From: Corynebacterium durum | GTDB taxonomy: Bacteria; Actinomycetota; Actinomycetes; Mycobacteriales; Mycobacteriaceae | Direction of reading: 5' to 3' | NCBI RefSeq assembly: GCF_030408675.1 | Contig: NZ_CP047200.1 | Span: 1,612,001-1,676,000 of the forward strand | DNA: 64,000 nucleotides | Shown here: piece after piece, positions 17,419 through 25,638 of the stretch | How the letters are laid out: the number at the start of each line of letters is the position of its first letter | Numbering within the stretch: position 1 is the stretch's first letter | The notes under the pieces: model-generated | What the model was told of the DNA's origin: nothing | Seen by the model: only the letters and a program-made list of their open reading frames with translations | Databases searched by the model: none | Program-made: the position numbers and the translations under genes

Positions 17419-18198
17419 ATGCTCACAGTGCACGAGCGTCGTGCCGAAATTACAGCATTAGCTTCTAATCAAGGTCACGCAAGTGTCGCTGAACTGGCTG
17501 AACGTTTCTCGGTGACACCTGAGACAATTCGCCGGGATCTGAAGTATCTGGAATCCTCCGGCTTGGTGCACCGTGTTCATGGTGGTGCTGTGACAAATCA
17601 CACCCTAAGGTCAGACGAGCAACCTTTTTGGGTGTCCGAAAAGTCACATTCTGCGGAAAAGAAGGCTATCGCGCAAGCGGCAATGCCTTTTATTCCAACA
17701 CAATCAGGCAGCATCGTGATTGATTCCGGCACTTCCACCGCAGCTGTCGCACTGCTCATGGCGGACAGTTACCGAGGTCAGCGGTGGACTATCGTCACGA
17801 ACTCACTGCCTGTTGGTATTTTGCTTTCCACCGCAGGAATCCCAGGAGTCAACCTTTTGGGCGGAACAATGCGGGCATACACCCAAGCAGTGGTAGGCGA
17901 ACAGGCGGTTGCCACGTTAAAGAGTCTTCGCGCAGATGTCGCCATCATGGGCACCAATGCCCTCAGCGTTCACCATGGTTTGTCTACCCCCGATCCTTCC
18001 GAGGCTGCGATCAAACGAGAAATGATTTCCAGCGCAAACAAGGTGGTAGTGCTGTGTGATTCCTCCAAATTTGAACAGGATTACCTTGTCACATTCGCCG
18101 ATTTGAGCGACATTGATGTGGTGATTACCGACGCGCACGCAAGTGAGCACTTCTTATCCGCCCTCCGTAACAACGATATTCAGGTCGTGATCTCTTGA
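17419..18198 (+). CDS. fruR: DeoR-family fructose-operon regulator FruR
   Basis: Second DeoR-type regulator, 259 residues, with winged helix at about 5-57 (VTPETIRRDLKYLESSGLVHRVHGG) and a DeoRC sensor domain. It is closely similar to SugR along its length. First gene of fruR-fruK-ptsF, so it very likely responds to fructose-1-phosphate made by PtsF. The ATG at 17419 has GGAGGTGA just upstream; the open frame beginning at 17317 is too long for the family. Its TGA overlaps the fruK start. Confidence 0.9.
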   Translation: MLTVHERRAEITALASNQGHASVAELAERFSVTPETIRRDLKYLESSGLVHRVHGGAVTNHTLRSDEQPFWVSEKSHSAEKKAIAQAAMPFIPTQSGSIVIDSGTSTAAVALLMADSYRGQRWTIVTNSLPVGILLSTAGIPGVNLLGGTMRAYTQAVVGEQAVATLKSLRADVAIMGTNALSVHHGLSTPDPSEAAIKREMISSANKVVVLCDSSKFEQDYLVTFADLSDIDVVITDAHASEHFLSALRNNDIQVVIS

Positions 18199-19160
18199 TT
18201 CTCACGCTGACCCCTAATCCAAGTACCGATCTCACTCTTGCTCTTGGGGAACAGCTGCAACGCGACAGTGTGCAGCGCCTCCAATCCGTGACCAGTGTTG
18301 CTGGCGGTAAAGGAATCAACGTCTCCAACGCCTGCGCGTTGGCTGGCGTTGACACCTTGGCGCTTTTCCCCGCCGCAGCTAGCGACCCTTTCCTTGAGCT
18401 ACTCAAGGCAATTAACATTCGCCACCAGGCAATTCAGAACGATGGTGCCGTTCGCACTAACACCACCATCACCGAACCCGATGGCACGACTACCAAACTC
18501 AACGGACCGGGTTCGTTGCTTTCCGACGCCGCGCGCGCAGAGGTCGAACGCACACTCATCACCGCCGCCAAAGAAGCAACGTGGGTTGTCATGTCTGGTT
18601 CCCTCCCTCCAGGTGCCCCAACTGACTGGTATTCCGCACTCACCGCACAGCTGCGGAACGCTTATCCCCACATCAACATTGCGGTCGATACCTCCGATGC
18701 TCCTTTGCTGTCTTTGGCAGAAAACCTAGACTCCGCAGCCCCAACGGTAATTAAGCCAAACGGGTTAGAATTGGGGCAAATTGTGGGTACTGACGGCGAA
18801 GAGCTAGAAGCAGCCGCAGCTCGCGGCGAGTTTGAGCCGGTTTTAGAGGCTGCCCGAGAATTGAACACACGAGATATCGCTGAGGTCCTTGTGACTCTAG
18901 GTGCCGCTGGCGCAGCACTTGTCACCGAACAGGGCACATGGATTGCTTCTCCCCCGCCGACCATCGCAGTATCTACCGTCGGCGCTGGTGACAGCACACT
19001 GGCTGGGTATGTGATGGCACGACAGCAGGGGGCTGACTATGCAACAGCACTTGCCAACGCTGTTGCATATGGGTCGGCTGCAGCGAGCCTTCCTGGTACG
19101 ACAATCCCCAGCCCAGAGCACATCAATGTCGCTGAAACAACTATCACGCAGCTTTCCTAA
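18195..19160 (+). CDS. fruK: 1-phosphofructokinase FruK
   Basis: PfkB-family kinase of 321 residues converting fructose-1-phosphate to fructose-1,6-bisphosphate. The N-terminal family signature is SVAGGKGINVSNACALAG, and the C-terminal anion hole and catalytic base are in VSTVGAGDSTLAGYV (the Asp of GAGD). The start is an unusual TTG at 18195 that overlaps the fruR stop (TTGA); it gives MILTLTPNPS, the standard N-terminus, and no ATG or GTG alternative fits. Coupled translation with fruR is likely. Confidence 0.93.
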   Translation: MILTLTPNPSTDLTLALGEQLQRDSVQRLQSVTSVAGGKGINVSNACALAGVDTLALFPAAASDPFLELLKAINIRHQAIQNDGAVRTNTTITEPDGTTTKLNGPGSLLSDAARAEVERTLITAAKEATWVVMSGSLPPGAPTDWYSALTAQLRNAYPHINIAVDTSDAPLLSLAENLDSAAPTVIKPNGLELGQIVGTDGEELEAAAARGEFEPVLEAARELNTRDIAEVLVTLGAAGAALVTEQGTWIASPPPTIAVSTVGAGDSTLAGYVMARQQGADYATALANAVAYGSAAASLPGTTIPSPEHINVAETTITQLS

Positions 19161-19178
19161 TACAGATAAGGAATGACG

Positions 19179-21254
19179 ATGACTGACAACATCATCACCC
19201 CAGAGTTGGTTGCGCTTGACGCCAACTTTGGCGGCACCACTACCGAAGTCATCACGAACCTCGCCACCTTGGTTCAGGGTGCCGGTCGTGCTACTTCCAC
19301 CGACGTACTTGCAGGCGATGCCCTTGCCCGTGAGGCAAAATCGGACACTGGCGTACCCGGTGGCGTTGCCATTCCACATTGCCGCTCTGAAGCCGTCACC
19401 CAGCCAACGCTTGCGTTTGCCCGCTTGGATCCTGCTGTGAACTTTGGTGGCCCCGACGGTGACGCCAACCTCGTATTCCTCATTGCGGCCCCTGCTGGTG
19501 GCGGTAAAGAACACTTGAAAATCTTGTCTAAACTTGCCCGCGCATTGGTGAAAAAGGATTTCACGGCCGCACTGCGCAGCGCTGCAACGAAAGATGAAAT
19601 TGTCGAGCTAGTGCTGAACGTCGTGAACGCTGCCCCCAAGAAGACAACCGCACCAGCTGCAACAACTGAGGCAACCTCTGTCCCCGAGGCGTCGGAAAGC
19701 AGCGCACCAAGCAACGATGTGACCCGCATCATTGCCATCACCGCCTGCCCGACTGGCATCGCCCACACCTACATGGCTGCGGATTCCCTCACCCAAACCG
19801 CTGAGGAAATGGACGGCGTGGAACTTGTGGTGGAAACGCAGGGTTCCTCAGCTGTGACGCCAGTTGCGTCTGAGGTCATCGACGCTGCTGACGCTGTAAT
19901 TTTTGCCACCGATGTTGGCGTGAAAGATCGCGAACGGTTTGTGGGCAAACCTGTGATCGAATCGGGCGTAAAACGCGCCATCAACGAGCCCAAAAAGATG
20001 ATTGAAGAGGCCGTCGCTGCGTCAAAGAACCCCAATGCATATAGGGTGACTGGCGGTAATGGTAGCGCTGAAGCGTCAGCTGATGCGGAAGGCGCACAGC
20101 TTGGCTGGGGCAAGCGCATACAGCAAGCCGTGATGACCGGTGTGTCTTACATGGTCCCGTTTGTCGCAGCCGGTGGTTTGCTGCTTGCGCTTGGTTTCCT
20201 TTTCGGCGGCTACCAGGTTGCTGATGTCGCAGAATCCGTGGTTAAAGACTTCAGCTTGTCCAATCTGCCTGGCACTATTTTCACTGAAGATGGTGAACAA
20301 GTGTCACGGACAGGTCTGCTGCTATACCTCGGTGCAGTGCTATTCGCTACGGGTCAGGCGGCCATGGGCTTTGTGGTTGCAGCGTTGTCTGGTTACATTG
20401 CGTACGCATTGGCTGGACGCCCCGGTATCGCCCCCGGTTTCGTCGGTGGTGCTATTTCTGTCACCGTTGGCGCGGGCTTCATTGGCGGTCTAATCACCGG
20501 CATCATCGCTGGTCTGGTGGCCATGTGGATTGGTTCATGGAAGGTTCCGCGCATTATCGGTTCGTTAATGCCTGTGGTGATTATCCCGCTGCTCACGTCC
20601 CTGGTTGTTGGTCTGTCCATGTACCTGTTGCTCGGACGCCCACTGGAAGCACTCATGACCGCCATGCAGGACGGACTGAAGGGAATGTCCGGTTCCTCGG
20701 CTATTGTACTGGGCATCATCCTGGGCTTGATGATGTGCTTCGACCTCGGCGGCCCGGTCAACAAAGCTGCGTACCTATTCGCCACTGCTGGGCTGTCCAC
20801 CGGTGACGATGCATCCCTGAAGATCATGGCGACCGTCATGGCCGCTGGCATGGTTCCACCCATTGCGCTGTCCGTGGCCACCTTTGTGCGCAAGAATCTG
20901 TTCACCCCCGCCGAGCAGGAAAACGGCAAGTCTGCATGGCTTTTGGGCCTGTCCTTCATCTCTGAAGGTGCGATCCCCTTCGCAGCAGCCGATCCGCTAC
21001 GTGTGATTCCTTCCATGATGCTGGGTGGCGCCGTTACTGGTGCGATCTCCATGTCCTTTGGAACCACCTCACGTGCACCCCACGGAGGTCTGTTCGTATT
21101 CTTTGCCATTAGCCCGTTCTGGGCATGGCTGGTGGCCATTGTGGCTGGCGTGATTGTTTCCGCTGCAGCCGTGATTGCCATGAAACAGTTCTGGCCCAAT
21201 AAAGCTGTTGAAGCTGCCAACAAAAAAGCTGAAACTCAGCCTGTAGCAGCCTAA
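19179..21254 (+). CDS. ptsF: Fructose PTS permease EIIABC (PtsF/FruA)
   Basis: Fructose uptake and phosphorylation to fructose-1-phosphate, 691 residues. EIIA is N-terminal with its phospho-His H67 (VAIPHCRSE). An Ala/Thr/Pro-rich linker (about 150-180) leads to EIIB with the phospho-Cys in ITACPTGIAHTYMAA. The EIIC membrane domain (about 300-670) contains conserved GGPVNKAAY and a loop with EGAIPFAAADP. Two ATGs are possible; I prefer 19179 because AAGGA at 19168-19172 is 6 bases away, whereas it touches the ATG at 19173. Third gene of fruR-fruK-ptsF. Confidence 0.95.
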   Translation: MTDNIITPELVALDANFGGTTTEVITNLATLVQGAGRATSTDVLAGDALAREAKSDTGVPGGVAIPHCRSEAVTQPTLAFARLDPAVNFGGPDGDANLVFLIAAPAGGGKEHLKILSKLARALVKKDFTAALRSAATKDEIVELVLNVVNAAPKKTTAPAATTEATSVPEASESSAPSNDVTRIIAITACPTGIAHTYMAADSLTQTAEEMDGVELVVETQGSSAVTPVASEVIDAADAVIFATDVGVKDRERFVGKPVIESGVKRAINEPKKMIEEAVAASKNPNAYRVTGGNGSAEASADAEGAQLGWGKRIQQAVMTGVSYMVPFVAAGGLLLALGFLFGGYQVADVAESVVKDFSLSNLPGTIFTEDGEQVSRTGLLLYLGAVLFATGQAAMGFVVAALSGYIAYALAGRPGIAPGFVGGAISVTVGAGFIGGLITGIIAGLVAMWIGSWKVPRIIGSLMPVVIIPLLTSLVVGLSMYLLLGRPLEALMTAMQDGLKGMSGSSAIVLGIILGLMMCFDLGGPVNKAAYLFATAGLSTGDDASLKIMATVMAAGMVPPIALSVATFVRKNLFTPAEQENGKSAWLLGLSFISEGAIPFAAADPLRVIPSMMLGGAVTGAISMSFGTTSRAPHGGLFVFFAISPFWAWLVAIVAGVIVSAAAVIAMKQFWPNKAVEAANKKAETQPVAA

Positions 21255-21350
21255 GATTTTCCCTAAATGTCCCGGTCGGAAAAAAGTTTGGGAATATCCG
21301 TGGCGCGGACGATATAACCGAACTAGGCTGGGATTCACGTTCATAAACCC

Positions 21351-21368
21351 TTCACGAAAAATCGTGAA
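21351..21368 (+). promoter_or_regulatory. Palindrome in the ptsH leader
   Basis: Perfect inverted repeat TTCACGA-AAAA-TCGTGAA ends 16 bases before the ptsH ATG and abuts its AAAGGA ribosome-binding site. A -10-like TAGGCT lies upstream at 21324-21329, so the repeat would be in the transcribed leader. It may be a repressor operator or a translational hairpin. Confidence 0.5.
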
Positions 21369-21384
21369 AGAAAGGACCATTATT

Positions 21385-21657
21385 ATGGCTTCCAAAACTG
21401 TCATCGTCGGTTCGGCAGTAGGTCTTCACGCTCGCCCTGCATCCATCATTGCTGATGCAGCTGGTGAATACGATGAGGACATCTTCCTGAGCAAGGTCGG
21501 TGAAGAAGACGATGAAGAGCCCACCGAGGCCGCTTCTTCCCTCATGATCATGGCAATGGGCGCCGAAAAGGGCGATCAGGTTGTGGTTACCTCCGATAAC
21601 GCCGAGGCAGTGGAAAAGATTGCCGGTCTGATCGAGCGGGATCTGGACGCCGAATAG
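21385..21657 (+). CDS. ptsH: PTS phosphocarrier protein HPr
   Basis: General PTS phosphocarrier of 90 residues, normal for the family. H15 in AVGLHARPAS accepts phosphate from enzyme I and gives it to the EII proteins. The regulatory-serine region reads EAASSLMIMAMGA and differs from the Firmicutes HprK site. Start is ATG 21385 with AAAGGA 9 bases upstream; the earlier in-frame ATG at 21364 lacks support. A separate promoter in the 130-base gap after ptsF is likely. Confidence 0.96.
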   Translation: MASKTVIVGSAVGLHARPASIIADAAGEYDEDIFLSKVGEEDDEEPTEAASSLMIMAMGAEKGDQVVVTSDNAEAVEKIAGLIERDLDAE

Positions 21658-21676
21658 GCCCATTAACACCACACAT

Positions 21677-21715
21677 AACCCCCACGTACCACATAGTCTG
21701 GCACCGTGGGGGGTT
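21677..21715 (+). terminator. Terminator after ptsH
   Basis: Hairpin arms AACCCCCACG (21677-21686) and CGTGGGGGGTT (21705-21715), followed by GTTGTTTATCTTT. It ends ptsH and could also serve the convergent gene at 21733. Confidence 0.8.
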
Positions 21716-21732
21716 GTTGTTTATCTTTACAT

Positions 21733-22200
21733 TCACCGCATTTCTTTCACCGGGCAATACAATTCCGTGATCACGTCCTCCGATGGTGTCTCAGGACCAG
21801 GTTCCACAATGTATTCCTCCCAACAGGGTTGGGTGGGAATGGAATAACCGTCTTTGACAAGATCTTCCACAAAATACTTCCACGCTTTGGCAAGCGTGTC
21901 GTAGCTGCCTCGATGAACCCACTTTGCAGCTTTCACCGCTGAAAACTGCACCGCTCCACTTGTTTTAGCCGCAACATCGGCAACAACAGGAAAGCCACCC
22001 AACATGTCTACGGTATCCACCACAGGCGTGAAATAATACGCAACAGCGGGCCCCAGAACAGAGCCACCAACATCAGTAATCCTGTCAGCGGTGTCGTTAT
22101 AAACACGGTCAAAAAAGGTCACCATGCTATCGGCAGGTATGACGTCGCGAGTTCCCACAACCCACCGCTCAGGCACATCGACAATCGTATAGCTAGGCAT
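21733..22200 (-). CDS. GyrI-like effector-binding domain protein
   Basis: 155 residues. The C-terminal part matches the GyrI-like small-molecule-binding fold, with the diagnostic end WEEYIVEPGPETPSEDVITE followed by LYCPV. It begins with a strand pattern usual for the domain (YTIVDVPERWVVGTRDVIP). There is no DNA-binding domain, so it is a stand-alone ligand-binding or small-molecule-hydrolysing protein, not a regulator by itself. It stands alone between ptsH and the uracil permease. The ligand is unknown. Confidence 0.75.
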   Translation of the reverse strand: MPSYTIVDVPERWVVGTRDVIPADSMVTFFDRVYNDTADRITDVGGSVLGPAVAYYFTPVVDTVDMLGGFPVVADVAAKTSGAVQFSAVKAAKWVHRGSYDTLAKAWKYFVEDLVKDGYSIPTQPCWEEYIVEPGPETPSEDVITELYCPVKEMR

Positions 22201-22301
22201 ATCCCCACTCTACCGACGTGATGGAATGAGTGTTATAGAAAAACAGCTACCAATCAAGCCATTGCTTACCCTGTGTGCCTTCCTCTCGAAGGCACACTCC
22301 C

Positions 22302-23606
22302 TTAGCTCCCCTGCCCCTCGCCCACTGTGCGGTACAGCCATTGAAGAACCGGATACAGCACGATAATTCCGGCGGAACCCCAGGCGATACCCTCCAACTC
22401 CACACCAAACACTGTCAGCGTCAGATTGCCAATACCCGCAACCAGCGCTACCGCAGCAGCCGTGATGTTAACCGGATTGTTAAAGTTCACAGCATTGTCC
22501 TGCCAGATGCGCACACCCAACAGCCCAATCAACCCGTACAGTACAATTGTGGCCCCACCAAGAACCCCGGTAGGAATGGTGAAAATAAGCGCACCAAACT
22601 TGGGAACAAAGGCCAAGGCAATCGCCGTCAAAGCAGCCACCCAGTAGGCAGCAGTGGAATACACTTTCGTCGCGGCCATGACTCCGATATTTTCCGCGTA
22701 CGTAGTGGTGCCGGAGCCACCAAGACCACCAGCCAGCGTAGTTGCCACGCCGTCAGCGATGAGCGCATCACCAGCCAGGTCATCCATGGTGCGGCCCGTC
22801 ATCGCTGACACCGCTTTCACGTGTCCCACATTTTCCGCGACCAGCACAATCACTACCGGTAAAGTAACGAGCGCAGCAGACACCTGGAACTGAGGAGTGT
22901 GAAAACCTGGCAGACCAATCCACGCTGCATTGGCAATGGTCTCACCTGCCCCCTCCGCGAGATTGCCAGTGGCCGTGGCAAAAAGCCACCCAACGATCAC
23001 GCCAATCAAGATGCCTAAGCGCGCCACCATTCCGCGGCCTGCGACGGTCGCGATGAGAATGGCCGCCATGGTCACTGTAGCCACCAGCGGTTGTGCCGCG
23101 TAATTCGTCGCCGCTGTGGGAGCCAAATTCAGGCCGATCAATGCAACAATCGCACCGGTCACCGCTGGCGGCATCACTGCGTCCAGCACTCTAGGACCAG
23201 CGGTTTTCACAACAACCCCCAGCGCCACCACAACCACGCCTACGACAACAATGCCGCCGAGCTGCACTGCGATTCCTTCGCCCTGAGTAGCTGTCAATGG
23301 CGCAATAAAGGCGAAAGAACTTCCCAAGTAAGAGGGCAGCCTATTGCGGGTGATCAGCAGGAACACGATAGTTCCCACACCGGAAAACAGCAGTGTGGTG
23401 TTAACAGGAAAACCTGTCAATGTTGGGACCAACAGCGTGGCACCAAACATGGCAATCACATGTTGCATCCCGATGCCGATCGTTCGACCCCAGCTCAAAC
23501 GCTCCTCGGGGGCCACCACATCCCCAGGAGTAATGTGCTTGCCGTCGCCGTGAACAGTCCAACCCCACCGTGGAAATGGGCGCGAACCCATGTTTGATGT
23601 ACTCAC
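22302..23606 (-). CDS. uraA: Uracil/xanthine permease (NCS2 family)
   Basis: Inner-membrane proton symporter for uracil or a related nucleobase, 434 residues with about 14 hydrophobic segments. Family features include GIGMQHVIAMFGATLLVPTL at the N-terminus and ENVGHVKAVSAMTGR in the middle, containing the substrate-binding Glu of NCS2 proteins; GGLGGSGTTTYAENIG is the second signature. Uracil rather than xanthine is favoured by the UraA-like sequence and the corynebacterial gene order next to hflX. Start is ATG 23606. Confidence 0.9.
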   Translation of the reverse strand: MSTSNMGSRPFPRWGWTVHGDGKHITPGDVVAPEERLSWGRTIGIGMQHVIAMFGATLLVPTLTGFPVNTTLLFSGVGTIVFLLITRNRLPSYLGSSFAFIAPLTATQGEGIAVQLGGIVVVGVVVVALGVVVKTAGPRVLDAVMPPAVTGAIVALIGLNLAPTAATNYAAQPLVATVTMAAILIATVAGRGMVARLGILIGVIVGWLFATATGNLAEGAGETIANAAWIGLPGFHTPQFQVSAALVTLPVVIVLVAENVGHVKAVSAMTGRTMDDLAGDALIADGVATTLAGGLGGSGTTTYAENIGVMAATKVYSTAAYWVAALTAIALAFVPKFGALIFTIPTGVLGGATIVLYGLIGLLGVRIWQDNAVNFNNPVNITAAAVALVAGIGNLTLTVFGVELEGIAWGSAGIIVLYPVLQWLYRTVGEGQGS

Positions 23607-23623
23607 GAAACTCTATTATCGCT

Positions 23624-23657
23624 CATTGCACGCAGCATAGAAAAACCACGTGCAATG
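23624..23657 (-). terminator. Stem-loop between hflX and uraA
   Basis: Inverted repeat CATTGCACG (23624-23632) and CGTGCAATG (23649-23657) in the 53-base gap. It lies 3' of hflX and 5' of uraA, with no strong T-run on the minus strand, so termination may be partial. Confidence 0.45.
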
Positions 23658-23659
23658 GC

Positions 23660-25177
23660 CTAGGAAGTTTCGACAATGAAATCCTGAAGTTCTGTGGCTA
23701 CTGAGTGGGGCAGACGGACGTCGATACGCGTGCCTTCGGCGGTGTAATCCTCCTTCAGCACAGTTCCTAGCTCGTGAATCCGTGCCACCACGCCGCCGTG
23801 TGTGAAAGGAATGAGCACCGTAACGTGATCGTCTAAAGAGTTGAGAAACAGCTCTACCCGGGCCTCAAGCTCAGCGATACCCTCCCCTGTGCGTGCGGAG
23901 ACGAACACGACGTCATCAAGCACATGCCGCAGCTCCGCCAACGTCAGTGGGTCCGCCTGATCAATCTTGTTCACCACAATAATCTCTGGTGGGGCCTGAA
24001 CCTTCTGCTCCTGCACAATCTCGGTAATCACCGAGTTCACGGCCTCAATTTGTTTCAGCGGGAACGGATCGGAGCCGTCAACTACATGCAACACCAGGTC
24101 CGCCTCAACGACTTCCTCCAAAGTAGAACGGAACGATTCCACCAGCTGTGTGGGCAAGTGACGGACAAAACCAACGGTATCCGTAAACACTACTGCACGC
24201 CCGTCCGCTAGTTCCGCGCGGCGAGTCGTCGGATCAAGAGTGGCAAAAAGCGCATCCTCCACCAGCACACCCGCGCCCGTCATCGCATTAATCAGCGAAG
24301 ATTTCCCGGCATTGGTGTACCCGGCGATGGCAATCTGGGGAATTGTCGACGCCCTGCGCTGCGACCGTTTCACCTCGCGCGCGGTTTTCATTCCCGAGAG
24401 TTCTTTCCGCAACTTCGCCATCTCAGAACGCAGCCTACGGCGATCCGCTTCAATCTTTGTCTCACCTGGACCACGCAAACCAACACCGCCGTTAGACCCG
24501 GCGCGCCCGCCTGCCTGGCGGGAAAGCGCACCGCCCCAACCACGCACGCGGGTGATCAGGTACTCCATTTGCGCCAGAGACACCTGTGCTTTGCCTTCCT
24601 TCGATTTCGCGTGTTGGGCGAAAATATCAAGGATGAGCATGGTGCGGTCAATGACTTTCACGTCAAGGGCTTTTTCCAGCGCAATCATTTGTCCGGGGCT
24701 AAGCTCACCGTCGCAAATGACGGTGTCTGAACCCGTGGCTGCCACGATGTCTTTTAGTTCCTGCACTTTCCCGGAACCAATGTAGGTGCCTGGGTCGGGC
24801 CGATCACGCTTTTGGTACAGCATTTCGGTTACTTCCGATCCTGCGGTTTCCGCCAGTGCGGCAAGTTCCGCCATGCTGGCATCAATTTCAGCGGTGGTGC
24901 CTTCTGTCCAGACGCCGACGAGCACCACTTTTTCCAGGCGGAGCTTACGGTATTCAACGTCGTAACCGTCGGATTGTTCGGTGCTGTGGATATTCGTTCC
25001 ACGTGTGAGGCGACGCAGGCTTGAACGAGCCTCAAGGTCGAGCTCACCTGTTGTAGGTGCCGCACTGCTATGTGGCGCAGCACTGGTGGCAGTCTCAAGA
25101 GGCTCGGCGTGGCTCAGATTATCCTGATGGTCGGCAAAAGCAGCTGCAAGTAGCTTATCGTGATGCTTGTTAGTCAT
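23660..25177 (-). CDS. hflX: GTPase HflX
   Basis: Ribosome-associated GTPase of 505 residues, involved in rescue or splitting of stalled ribosomes. The N-terminal HflX domain shows DRTMLILDIFAQHAKSKEGK and the Gly-rich linker GLRGPGETKIEADRR. The G domain starts with IAGYTNAGKSS (G1), then DTVGFVRHLP (G3) and NKID (G4). Start is ATG 25177. The neighbour order hflX-dapF-miaA is as in mycobacteria, but here the feo locus and two further genes lie between hflX and dapF. Confidence 0.95.
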   Translation of the reverse strand: MTNKHHDKLLAAAFADHQDNLSHAEPLETATSAAPHSSAAPTTGELDLEARSSLRRLTRGTNIHSTEQSDGYDVEYRKLRLEKVVLVGVWTEGTTAEIDASMAELAALAETAGSEVTEMLYQKRDRPDPGTYIGSGKVQELKDIVAATGSDTVICDGELSPGQMIALEKALDVKVIDRTMLILDIFAQHAKSKEGKAQVSLAQMEYLITRVRGWGGALSRQAGGRAGSNGGVGLRGPGETKIEADRRRLRSEMAKLRKELSGMKTAREVKRSQRRASTIPQIAIAGYTNAGKSSLINAMTGAGVLVEDALFATLDPTTRRAELADGRAVVFTDTVGFVRHLPTQLVESFRSTLEEVVEADLVLHVVDGSDPFPLKQIEAVNSVITEIVQEQKVQAPPEIIVVNKIDQADPLTLAELRHVLDDVVFVSARTGEGIAELEARVELFLNSLDDHVTVLIPFTHGGVVARIHELGTVLKEDYTAEGTRIDVRLPHSVATELQDFIVETS

Positions 25178-25244
25178 TAGCGTTTATTGTCGCACGTCAT
25201 GCACGGAAAAGCTACCTACCACCACCTCCCACGCGACAGGCTTC

Positions 25245-25625
25245 CTACTCAGCAGTCTCCTCGGTATCCTCCCCTGGTGCCCCAGGAACTCGACGTGTCA
25301 AGGTGAGGGTAACAAGACCCTGAGGAGTGCCCGGCGTGGCTGTGTGATTGCACGTTCCACCCTCATCGTCGGATAAGGCGCACCCGCCGCAGGATCCACC
25401 ACATACAACATCAAGTCTTCGGTGGATATATCCGGTGCGTTCAAGGTGCTCCATCGCTGCGCTGACGGTGCTTTCCTGCAGCCCAGTCTGTTGGACAATT
25501 GCTGATACCGTTGTGGCACCACCTTCTATGGCTCGCGTAACTGCTACTAGCGGCCGGACTTCCTCGGACTCCGCAGCTGTTGCATTATCACCATTGCTCT
25601 TGTTTCGAGAGAACCATAGTTTCAT
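25245..25625 (-). CDS. FeoC-like winged-helix protein with Cys cluster
   Basis: 126 residues, third gene of feoA-feoB-(this). The middle is a winged helix-turn-helix (about 25-70: GATTVSAIVQQTGLQESTVS). Then C75, C79, C82 and C92 form C-X3-C-X2-C-X9-C, close to the Fe-S-binding cluster of enterobacterial FeoC. It may sense iron or oxygen, or regulate FeoB stability or activity. Start taken as ATG 25625 with GGGGAGGG ahead; GTG 25628 is also possible. The acidic C-terminal tail is probably disordered. Function is inferred from context. Confidence 0.75.
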   Translation of the reverse strand: MKLWFSRNKSNGDNATAAESEEVRPLVAVTRAIEGGATTVSAIVQQTGLQESTVSAAMEHLERTGYIHRRLDVVCGGSCGGCALSDDEGGTCNHTATPGTPQGLVTLTLTRRVPGAPGEDTEETAE

Positions 25626-25638
25626 CACAGGCCCTCCC

